Made by a program: the position numbers and the translations under genes. Below the pieces are notes generated by a model. It worked only from the letters and a program-made list of their open reading frames with translations, was not told the origin of the DNA and ran no database searches. From contig OZ020492.1 of the NCBI GenBank assembly GCA_963971405.1, forward strand, positions 2,418,001 through 2,482,000: a stretch of DNA of 64,000 nucleotides, read 5' to 3'. Below, piece after piece: positions 34,232 to 43,900 of the stretch (within the stretch, counting starts at the first letter, position 1; each line of letters opens with the position of its first letter). Source of the stretch: Psococerastis gibbosa. Taxonomy: Eukaryota; Arthropoda; Insecta; Psocodea; Psocidae.

Positions 34232-35092
34232 TTTTTGCTTTCCAATTTATACGTAGTATAAGGAAAGCTTTGTGATGGTCGAAATTTTCGATTCCGAGAT
34301 TTCAACGGATTTACACGTTTTGAGGTCCCAGGAACCCAAAAAAGTGGTTTTTACAAAATGTCTGTCTGTCGGTCTGTCGGTCGGTCTGTCTGTTCGTCGA
34401 TTTCCGGGCAAACTACTCAGTGGATTTGAGTGAAATTTGGCATGTACGTTCACAAAAATCATACCTCGGGACCCTTTTTTTTTTGGGCTAACTCAATTTG
34501 GGGGGGTTGTATTTTCAAAAAACTCCAAAAAAACGTCTAAAAAAATTATTTCTCAAAAACGGCTCCAACGATTTCTTTTAAATTCTCGTAGATTGTAGTC
34601 GTTATTAATGTTGACAAAATGCGGGGGGTCGCTTGCCCCTTGATAGTTTGCTTCTGGGGGTAAAAAAATAAAAATAACTAAATTTTAATGAAAAAATGAC
34701 TAAAAAATGCGAAACCTTTCAAACGATGATTTCTACCTTCAAGCATGTTTTAGGTGTTAAATTGAGTAACGAAACCGGATAGGTTGCTTTCCCAAAAAAA
34801 TATTTGGTTTTGCCCAAAAAATTATTTTTTGAAAAAAATGATAGAAAATTCGCGCTCAAATGCATTGCATGCCCTGCCATTATTGCTGTGTGGTAATTAA
34901 TGTGTTTGTTTGACCTATCGAGAATTTACCTCACTTCCAGTGACGTCAGGTGGACAACCGCCCCCCCCCCCCCCCCCGAGATATCGGAAATTTAACCATA
35001 GGAAAAATATTTGCCATAAAATTACTAATTTTCTCTATCTAATAATTTTGATAAATTGGAAAGCATGTTCGAGTGAACTCGGACCGGTTCTT
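34232..35092 (-). mobile_element. GCTTTCC foldback element, near full length
   Basis: The left end has the hairpin GCTTTCCAATTTATACGTAG/TATAAGGAAAGC. The right end is ATAAATTGGAAAGCATGTTC ... ACTCGGACCGGTTCT. The ends therefore share an inverted GCTTTCCAATTTAT. Internal CTGT/CGGT microsatellite at 34,363-34,395 and poly(C) at about 34,962-34,977. Inverted relative to the copy at 5.9-6.8 kb. Confidence 0.65.
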
Positions 35093-35227
35093 CATTTTAG
35101 GTATAGAAGTTTTTCCATGAAAGTTACATAGGAGTAAAATTTGAAATTGGACTTGTATAGAGGCTGGTGGTTTACGGATAGTGTAAAGGGAGAGAAATAG
35201 CAACAGGTTTAGTCTTATGAACTTCAA

Positions 35228-35395
35228 TAGCAAGGTGGTAGCGTGCTTGTACTTGTGCGAGTCTCTGCACGCCATGCGATCGGAGACGTGTCGTAACTCA
35301 GCACGGGCACCTACAGAGGCGACTGAAGAGGTCGATCGGATACATTCATTAAATTGTTTTTATGCGATTCACCTTCTATTAAAAAAAAAAAAAAA
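35228..35395 (+). mobile_element. SINE2, near full length
   Basis: CAAGGTGGTAGCGTGCTTGT, GCGAGTCTCTGCACGCCATG, CGATCGGAGACGTGTCGTAA, then GAGGCGACTGAAGAGGTCGA, ATTCATTAAATTG and an A-rich tail. This is the best 5'-to-3' example of the family. Confidence 0.7.
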
Positions 35396-35884
35396 ATGAA
35401 CTGGTAGAGGACCTTCTTTCTTCACCACAGCTCAATTTAGGATATTGTCGTCGGCAACATGACCGACAGCCGCATTTTCCCCGACCAATGAAGGTAAGGT
35501 ACCCATTATAGAGTTCGACTATGAAATGAAATGAGAAACGTCTTTATATTAGGCGAGCTTTAGCCCCGAAGGGCTACTCTACGAGCTAACCTGTTTCGTT
35601 TTACAAATTATTTTTCACATTAATACCATAACATTTTTTCTCCTGCAAAAAAAAAAGCAGCCAGAGAAAAGGATAGAAAATAGTAATGAAACAGGCATTC
35701 ATTCATTCTCACAGTAGTACGACTGGGCGCCCTGTGGGCCCAAATTGTGGCCTGGGTCCAAGATCATACATACAAGGTACCCATTAGGGTTGGTTGGACC
35801 CAGGCCAAGCGGAAAATAGTTCCTTTCGTGCTGATAGAAAACAGACCTGCTATGGATAGGGTTCACCTCGTAGGTATCTTCTTA

Positions 35885-36140
35885 TAAACTATGGGAACCG
35901 CTCCAACCCCATCCCCAGCAACTTACGAATGGCCACAGGGCATGACTACCTCCTGAGCCACCTCCACAAAATATGTATCGCTAATTCATCCGAATGCCTC
36001 CTCTCCTTCTAAGGGGAAGGAAATGCCGATCACCTATTCAGCTGCACTGGCATTGAGGTAAAAAACCGAACTCCGACACAGGAGGGATTGGCTCTACTAT
36101 GCGGCACGGCTTCAAATGGCCTACCAGCCGAGGATGGGCT
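35885..36140 (+). pseudogene. Non-LTR retrotransposon C-terminal relic with (GAA)n-type tail
   Basis: Plus-strand translation gives ATGHDYLLSHLHKICIANSS then ECLLSF, stop, and GNADHLFSCTGI. The 'TGHDYL..HLH(K/R)I.....S.EC.....G.A(D/E)H.(L/I)F.C' pattern is the zinc-knuckle-like C-terminus of R1/I/LOA-type elements. It ends in AAGAAAAAGAAGAAGAAG. A second, shorter copy of its last 170 bp is at 63.12-63.29 kb. Confidence 0.65.
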
Positions 36141-36544
36141 TTGGCTGAAGAAAAAGAAGAAGAAGTCTAAACTGGCACGTACAGTACATAAGCATCTAAT
36201 AATGGGAAAATTGTGAGATTAGGCCGTATATAGGGGCTGGTTTACAAGATAGCATTGAGGGAAAGAAATGGCAACGGAGTGTCGGGCCTGAGCCAGGTAT
36301 GGTGGCCCGCAGCCGGTCGTGACTGTGCGGCCTACACGTTTCCCCTATTGTCTGTTCATGAGAAAAAACTCGGAACCTTGGTCTGCTCCTATCTACCTAT
36401 ACCTAAACTCTCCTACCTGCATTCAATCGATTTTATTCTAATACCAAATTACTAAGTGAATAAATTGTTAATTTCTTATCTGGAAATAAACCAACTCGTT
36501 CATGCCCGAAATCCCTGGTTGTATGTTGTTTATTAGATTAATCT

Positions 36545-36640
36545 GCTGCCTTTATAATAACCCAGTTGGTAGAGAACTGAAGTCGTGGTTCAAGACTCGT
36601 AAGAGGACAATTTTTCTTCCGGGCCTGGGTACCTTAACGT
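36545..36640 (+). mobile_element. tRNA-like SINE fragment (SINE3t), copy 2
   Basis: CCCAGTTGGTAGAGAACTGA and GTGGTTCAAGACTCG are A- and B-box-like. The downstream CTTCCGGGCCTGGG block matches 12.17 kb. Confidence 0.45.
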
Positions 36641-36779
36641 AATTGGTAGCGGAAAATCGTGGGTACCTGACATATTACTGTGGTAATATAGTAGTGGTAA
36701 GTAAAGAGGAACCTACCTGTTCTTAGACCGGAATTGTAGATGGGTCTTCGAACCACTACTTTTTTTTTCAATTAATAAT

Positions 36780-36965
36780 AACACTAAATCGGTCCGTGCG
36801 GCAAGTTCGCAGGAAAAACCTATGTTTCCACAAGGCAGAAGATCTATGGGGAGAGTGAAGAAGAGGTGGGTGAATAGCGTAAGTTAAAACCTCTGGAATT
36901 TAAAGGTAAGTTGCGGAATGAAGTGGTTGCAGCGGTCAATGTTCATAATAAGCAACCCTGTTAGC
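36780..36965 (+). pseudogene. Possible non-LTR retrotransposon C-terminal relic
   Basis: One plus frame reads PMFPQGRRSMGRVKKRWVNS, reminiscent of the 'GRP..RW.D.V' motif. The rest is frame-broken. Confidence 0.3.
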
Positions 36966-37046
36966 CTGGCGGGGGAGTTAGTCTGTTTATTAACAAGAGG
37001 CACCCTAAGGGCAGACTCCTTCACCTCAGGGAGGAGGGGAGTTGAC

Positions 37047-37275
37047 TGACCGGGTGGACCTCCTGATTATAGTGGATTCCGAACCACTTGGGGAACATGG
37101 TAATGACACACGAATAATTCGGAGGTGACCAGGACTCGGCACGCACTTAGACTGACAGGTAGTCCCAGCACGTTATCATGTCCCACCATGTTCCCCTGCC
37201 AAAACTGGGCACACTAAAAAGTTTGCTGCAGTTTCGAACCAGGCTCTGTTCTGGTGATTTCAACTTGGTAAGGCC
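37047..37275 (-). mobile_element. 5S-derived SINE ('SINE5S'), diverged copy
   Basis: Minus orientation: CTTACCAAGTTGAAATCACC, GCACACTA..., then CACCTCCGAATTATTCGTGT, GTTCGGAATCCACTATAATC and AGGAGGTCCACCCGG. Carries an extra ACTGACAGG-containing segment compared with the other three copies. Confidence 0.6.
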
Positions 37276-37810
37276 ACATCTAAAAAAGTGTATCAGTTAT
37301 GAAATATAAAAACTGCAAATATCTCCTTTTTGCACCAACGTATTCTATAGTTGGCTAGCATTCACCCTTGGTAACCACAAGTTGGCTGATGGCCCTGCTA
37401 TTCTTCAGGGGGGGGGGGGGGGTACTTAGTCTTTCTTTTAAGTAGGTTGGAGTCTTCATCAATTACGGACCAGCATACGCAGCCAGGACTAAACGGGATC
37501 TCTATTCGTCACTGTCTAGCAATATTGTATAGTTGTTGGTTTTATAATGAGTCGATGAGGAGACCTGATTGCCCGTAGAGACAAAGCGCGGAGCCCTCCA
37601 TTTGTTGCACTATCATTTTTATTCATTTATCACATTCCCCTGTTTCTATTCATTCACAAGTTCCATTTTAATGACTTTGTTTTCATATCAATATGACGGC
37701 CCACTTGAGGAATGCAGCTCAATATTGTTCAAAGATTAGAACTTTGTAAGAGATGCCACCTACAGTTGTACAAACTTCAAATTACGCCTGAATTCTAAGG
37801 ATGAAACTTT

Positions 37811-38290
37811 TTGCTTTCCTATTTATCCGTAGTATAAGGATGGTCGAAATTTTCGAATTTAAGATTTCAGTAGATTTACACGTTTTGAGTTCCCAAGAAG
37901 CCAAAAAAGTTTTTGATTTTGAGCTAACACAATTTTGGGGGGTTTTACCCTCTAATAACTTGAAAAAAGGCGGCTAGAACTTGTTTTCTCGAAAACGGCT
38001 CCAACGATTTTTTTTTAAATTCACATAATTATGTAGTCGTTATTAACCTTGATCCTGGACTGTTTGGTTTGGCGGCAAAAAAAGACTCAATTTTCATGAA
38101 AAATGACAAAAAAATAATTTCCTTTTCATTGATGCTTTCCAAATTCAGGCCTCTATTGGCTGTTAAATAGAGTAACCAAACCGAATAGGTTGCTTTCCTA
38201 ATCAAGATTATTGTTTTGAATAAAAAATTGAGTATTAAAATTTATGCCCCAATACATTGCATACCCTTCCAATATTACTGTGTCGTAATA
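37811..38290 (-). mobile_element. GCTTTCC element, diverged partial copy
   Basis: TTGCTTTCCTATTTATCCGT, TTTACACGTTTTGAGTTCCC, CTCGAAAACGGCTCCAACGA, AATAGGTTGCTTTCC and TACATTGCATACCC occur in family order. Confidence 0.6.
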
Positions 38291-38299
38291 ATGCCCCGA

Positions 38300-38375
38300 A
38301 TCGGCATAGAACGTGGGTTCGAATCCCGCCAAGTCCAGTTTCTTCTAAATCCTCTAATTTAGGTTTGGCCCGTAA
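38300..38375 (+). mobile_element. tRNA-like SINE fragment, copy 2
   Basis: GGGTTCGAATCCCGCC (B box), then AAGTCCAGTTTCTTCTAAAT, as at 22.15 kb. Confidence 0.45.
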
Positions 38376-38840
38376 ATTGAATTCGCTGTAGTGCGTAGTG
38401 TGTGCTCATGACTTCTTACAAACTTACCTTCCGTGCCAAGCAATATTATGCCTTAGTACTCACGACAGCCATGAAAACTACTATGAACAGAATTCAATCA
38501 CACAAATATATAAAATATATTAGGTGTCTTGTTTAATTTAATTCAGCCAATTGAGAACTCAAGAAACAACTGACAATATTGAGCTAAGCTAGGATGATAA
38601 CCACAAGCTAAAGGATAATATATAAGTTTAATTTGTCAAATTTCCAACACAATGCCTATCAAATTGTAAAGATACCGTGCTCATAAATATTAGAATAGTT
38701 AAAGGGTTGTGTGCCCTTGACCCCTTGACGTTTTTTGTCCCCCCCCCCCTCAATGGATAATTGGATTTTGTTTAACGGTAAAATATGACATTTGAAATAC
38801 GAGAATGAATTTGATAAACTAACTGACATTTGTTATTAAG

Positions 38841-39107
38841 TCAATGGTGAGAACAATAGAGTTCTAAACAAAGCAAAATAATTGTTGAAACGGATTCGAC
38901 TTTAAAAAAAAAGGACGAAACTTTCAAATTATTTGACGATGCAGTACAATCCGGGATGATAGGCCGTGGTCGTTCTAAAAGCGTACTTCCAAACGTTTTG
39001 TCAACATCTGCGGTCAACATCTTCAGTGGAATTGCATAGACTTCTAGGATTGTATCACGGAGGCTCTGCAGCTGTTCACGTATCTCCGGCCGTGAAAGCC
39101 TTTGCAA
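38841..39107 (-). repeat. Single-arm copy of the palindromic repeat ('P-repeat')
   Basis: Shares with 41,942-42,216 the phrases CCAAACGTTTTGTCAACATC, TGCGGTCAACATCTTCAGTG and CTCCGGCCGTGAAAGCCTTT. It is open for 88 codons on the minus strand (for example VYAIPLKMLTADVDKTFGS), and the corresponding frame at 42.0-42.25 kb reads VYAAPLKMSTADVDETFGSS. The nucleotide repeat may therefore derive from, or mimic, coding or retroelement-terminal sequence. Class unproven. Confidence 0.5.
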
Positions 39108-39464
39108 TTATATTTCAAGTTATTAATAAAAATAAATAAAAAAGACACAGATTTTAGAACCTGCCAAAATACGTGCCATTTTGACGTCACACGTGCATTC
39201 AATTTTCTCATAACGCCACCCTAGCCCCTATTAGCCAACCTTGTGCTCATCCTCCCGTCGTTGGAAGGCGGCCATGTTGCGAAAATTATGTAATTTAATT
39301 TAAACTATGCGACATATTTACCTTACCCACCCATTGACTCGTATCTAGGACCTATTCAGTATTAGTAGTAATTTTTTTTATTTTTTATTTTCTACTCTAA
39401 TTGCTTTTCAATAGGCCTAGTTTCTATATATATATTTTTTTTTTTTGGAATGAGTAATTATTAT

Positions 39465-39720
39465 TTATTTTCTGTGGAAAAGTAGGCACCTAGCCTTAGC
39501 CGAGTGGAGCCACACCAGAAGTCCTTCGGAGTCATGATTGGCTCCGGAGCCAGGGGTCCCCGACCGCTGTCCTAGCCAACGTAAGCGCGCTCTCTTAGCC
39601 ACCGTCGCCCGATTGGGCTCCTCGTAGAATTTCTGCAGCTCTGCATTTGTCCAAATCCCAATATTCTCTTGAACTGGTCCATATATGCATTTCAAGATCG
39701 TTCTTTCCCAGAGATTACAG
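39465..39720 (-). pseudogene. Non-LTR retrotransposon RT C-terminal fragment
   Basis: The minus strand reads KCIYGPVQENIGIWTNAELQ, then KFYEEPNRATVAKRARLRWL. The 'I(Y/F)GP....G.W.....EL..(L/F)Y.EP......(K/R)..RLRWLGH' arrangement is characteristic of RTE-like and related elements. It ends soon after the RWLG motif. Confidence 0.7.
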
Positions 39721-40297
39721 CCACTTCACCGATTCATAAATGAACGTTTTAGGAGGTAGTAGTAAAAAAAAAAATCGGAAAAAGAAATGGGACCGTGGCG
39801 AAATTGAGTCACGAGATTTAGGGGTCTTGAGCGTGGCCGGATCACTACATGCATAATCTAAGGGGACTGGCCCGATGAAAACCGATTAATTTTATTTGTT
39901 TTGCAAATCACCCTCTGCCTATGTTGCTTCACGAATTTTATGGTGCATTACAGTAACTCTTTTTGTCTGTCATTCAATGCGACTTGGCTTCACATTTCTA
40001 CAATCATCCTGCCCAGTAAAGTCTATAAAGTCTACTGGTTTTATGTCTAACCAAATGAACCTACCAGTGGCGTATACATCAAATATTTGGGGGGGGGGGG
40101 TAAGACCAGTTCGCCTGAGCTACCCATCAGACCAAGAAGAGGAGGAATTCAACCCATACTGCATATTAGGTCTGGCAAATTTCGCATTACAACAACTCAT
40201 ATTCGTTAATTTCGTCGTACATTTTCTCATTTCGGGTGGAGCCCCCATTTATGCGCCCCTGGGTTCTACTCTACAACCTTTTCCGATGCATTTTGTA

Positions 40298-40362
40298 TTG
40301 TCAGGACTTTTAAAGAAGTGGTACGGACTTTGACTTTCACCCGGAATGTTGTAGGTTCGAGC
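40298..40362 (+). mobile_element. SINE1-like tRNA head joined to a different body
   Basis: GTCAGGACTTTTAAAGAAGT, GGACTTTGACTTTCACCCGG and GTAGGTTCGAGCCCCATGC match the SINE1 head, with its B box altered to GGTTCGAGCCC. Downstream sequence is unrelated to the SINE1 body. Confidence 0.55.
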
Positions 40363-40812
40363 CCCATGCACCATCGTTGAAAACTATCGCTAAGGATGAG
40401 GGCACCACTATCTACTAATGAGTGACAGTGCCGTGAGGAATTACTTACCGACACTTTTCAAGCGATGATGGCAACCGCCCTTCCACCAGACTAAAAAATA
40501 ACCTCCAGCCGAGATTTTTATCGTGCTCTGGCTTAATTGTCTCTAAAAATCCCATTGGACAAATATTCGGAGAAGGTCGGGAAAATGTCGTGTTTTACTT
40601 GTGTTATTATGTGTGGCAATACGATATATTAGACTCGGAATAGTCCATTATACCTCATTGGGCTACCATATTTTTTTACCTATAATTTGTCATCCGCACA
40701 ATGCAGAAAATGGAACGGCGGAGAGCTAGGGTATCAGACCTGGCCGACAGGCTGTAGTATACTAGGCAATTTGACAAGTTTTAATTTAGTTTTTGTTTTC
40801 TGTTTGTTTCAG

Positions 40813-40954
40813 GTTTAGGATAGACAATACAGACCACATTATAGACGTGAACAAGGGAAATTCACGGTTTGAATACGACCAAGTTAACATAATCTGCCCC
40901 GTGTACAATCCGGGTACATATGAGGAAGATGCAGAGAAATATATTATTTACAAC
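40813..40954 (+). CDS. Ephrin: Ephrin exon a (start of receptor-binding domain)
   Basis: Acceptor TTTTCTGTTTGTTTCAG, then one base completing the previous codon, then 47 codons from FRIDNTDH to EKYIIYN. Donor AAC|GTAAGT. Holds the first conserved cysteine (NIICPVY). Confidence 0.93.
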
Positions 40955-43900
40955 GTAAGTAAACTATATATTTATGATCTTATATTTTTTGGAATTTATT
41001 ACATTCTTGACTAGTACAATAACTGCTACAAAAGCATAGAGAAAAAGTTAAAAGCATCAGCAGTGTGAGACCTAACTCCAAGTAGATCATTGCAAAATGG
41101 AACAACTATATCCCCCTGCTAGTTTCTATTGGGGCCCCACTTCATATGCATAATAGATATAGGGTGTACAGCTTTGAAATTACTCGGACTGCAAGTTGCT
41201 GCAAGTAAATATTTCCAACGAGAGGCAATGTGTTTCCACAAGTTATACCAATGACCACTTCCACCACTACTTAAAACAATGTTAGTTACTGTTTAAAAAT
41301 TTACATAATAGTCACCTTAGTAACTTTGTAAAACTTGCTGTCACTTTACTAGGGGTATTCACTCTGTTTGGTTTTCCCTGAGGGAAAGTAGGAATAGAAC
41401 TAGTTTTTTTATCTCTACGTTTCCGACTTTACCCGGCCTAACCTACCTCCAAAGTTTCTTTGCCTTCGGCTATTAACTTATGAACATCTGCTCTTGCCAT
41501 ATGTTTCCTTTTTTTTATTAATTTCTGTCGCAGAGTTAATTTTTTTCTAAATTAAATAAAAATAAAAACCAAAAGTCAAATGCAAAACAACAAAAAATAT
41601 GGCCGTTTGGCAATTTCAATTCCCCAAGCTCAGTTTACCCAACCAAGTAGTTGGGGAAAGTGGGGGAATATTTTGAAATACATTTCCTTATGGCATTATT
41701 TTACTGGAGCTCTATTTCTACTTTCCCTTAGGGAAAATCAAACAGAGCGAAAACCCCTATTGTGAACAATTACTGGGTAAAGTTTTATGTTGTAACGTAA
41801 AACTTCATCAAGTATTTTTTCACAATGAGTTACAGTTTTCTAAATAAAAAAATGTTAAGAAACGAAAGATTTTACAAGCCGATTACACGTGACACATCTT
41901 TTTTGGGTAACTCCCATTGGCATTGAGGGCATTATTTAAACATGAAGAACCAGTAGAATCCGGGCTGATGGGCCGTGGTCGAATTGAAAGTGAACTTCCC
42001 AAACGTTTCGTCAACATCTGCGGTCGACATCTTCAGTGGCGCTGCGTAGACTTAGAAGGTTGTACCTCGGTGGCTCTGTAGCGAGTGACCGAGGTACAAC
42101 CTTCGAAGTCTACGCAGCGCCACTGAAGATGTCGACCGCAGATGTTGACGAAACGTTTGGAAGTTCACTTTCAATTCGAACACGGTCCATCAGCCCGGAT
42201 TCTACTGGTTCTTCATTTGACTCCGGCCGTGAAAGCCTTTGCAGTTACATTATTTAAACAATTTCGTTGACAAAAAACAAGCTACATAAAATAAATCGAA
42301 GCATTTGGGAATGTATGGGTCTAGAGATAGGGATTGGAACCGCATATTTTTCCAGCGCAACTCTAAAGACAGGCAAATAAATCATTTTAAATTTACAACC
42401 GCGTCGTAACGGCCCCCAAAATTCCTAGAAGTCAATAAAATTACATGGTATAACTCCTGTCTCTACTGCATTAGTTAGAAAAAAAACATCATTACTTCTA
42501 GCTCCCCTTGTAAGTTTTCATCCAAAAATATCCACCAGCCCTTCTCTAATATTGAGCTGTGAACAACTATTTAGCTCTAAGGTAATTCGTTACCTCTAAC
42601 ATGCAACTAAACGCTAATCTTGCTTTAAGAGCAAAAATAACACCCTACATTCTTTACTTTGTACAAAATCAATTTTTTTCATTTTTCTACCTTGTCATTA
42701 CCCCCTTCAGGGTGTCAAGTGACACTTAATGCGTACATAACACAACCTCTGTCAGCGGCGGAGCGTGTTTGTAAGGCGTGCAATGCCGCATTACACTCAA
42801 CAAATCCTTAGAATGTATTTGTTGCTTCGTTGCAATCCATAGGAAGCCGCGAGCAAATAAGATTGTATGAGCATGATGTTATCAACGCAGTCTAGTAGTA
42901 GTATGGTTGGACACAGTCCCAGGCCACGGTGTGGGCCCATAGGACAGTGGACCTCCTGATTATAGTGGATTCCGAACCACTTAGGAAACACAGAGAAGTC
43001 ACACGATTAGTTCGGAGGTGACCAGGACAAGTCCTACCATGTTTCCCTACCGGCACTGTGCACACGACCAAGTTATCTGCATCTTTGAACCTGCTCTGGT
43101 CCGCTGGATTCAACTTGGTAAGGCGGCCGGCCTTATCAACGCAGTCTAAGAAAATTAAGAATCTCGTCACGTTAGAATTCAATTGTTTTCTTTTTTGTTT
43201 TCAAATGTTTCCTTTTTAAGAAGATAGAACATGCCATATAAAATGATGCGTGTTTTCTTTTTGTCTTCAAATTTTTACTTTTTTAAGAAGATAGAACGTG
43301 TTATAGTGACGGCCACATACTCCATATCAAAATGTAGAGGAACATTCATTCTAATTGATGTTATCTTATTGATCACTCTATGATCATGACTTGCTGTTCA
43401 ACAATTGCTTTTCTGCAACGATTAAATTATTAACAATTTCTGTGATCATGTAGCTAGTAGATGCTTGGAAGACAGTGGAGCTACAGACCATATAGTTCTA
43501 ATCTGGAAGGTCTATACCAGTTACGGACCTAGAAGACCCCTCTCGACGTCGCCCAGTCCATACATCGTAGCCCTGCCCCCCCCCCCCACCACTCTACTGT
43601 CCCAAGGAGCCATGTTATCATCATACGTTCTACCGTAGTGCTACAGCCCGTGTAGTGTAAAATGTCCTTTACGGTCACTAATTTTTGTATTGTGTTTTAG
43701 GTATCTAAAGAGGAATATGACACATGTCGTATTACGAATCCAAACCCTCGGATCATTGCTGTGTGTGACAAGCCATATAAAGTTATGTACATCACTATTA
43801 CATTTCGTTCGTTCACTCCCCAACCTGGAGGCTTAGAATTTCAACCCGGCCAAGACTACTACTTCATCTGTAAGTACCTTTAACGATAACATAATATAAT

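Larger units (their letters stand above)
40955..43700 (+). other. Ephrin intron with three insertions
   Basis: 2,746 bp, from GTAAGT to TTGTGTTTTAG. Contains the TA-flanked MITE (41,352-41,757), the palindrome (41,942-42,216) and a 5S-SINE (42,895-43,132). A tandem duplication of a TTTTAAGAAGATAGAAC-type segment lies at about 43,190-43,310, and a poly(C) tract near 43,579. Confidence 0.85.

Noticed and set aside
42892..43182. ORF with VVCTVPVGKHGRTCPGHLRT, repeated at 53.9 and 62.5 kb
   Set aside because: It is the translation of the 5S-derived SINE; the copies are flanked by target duplications and have a non-coding origin.
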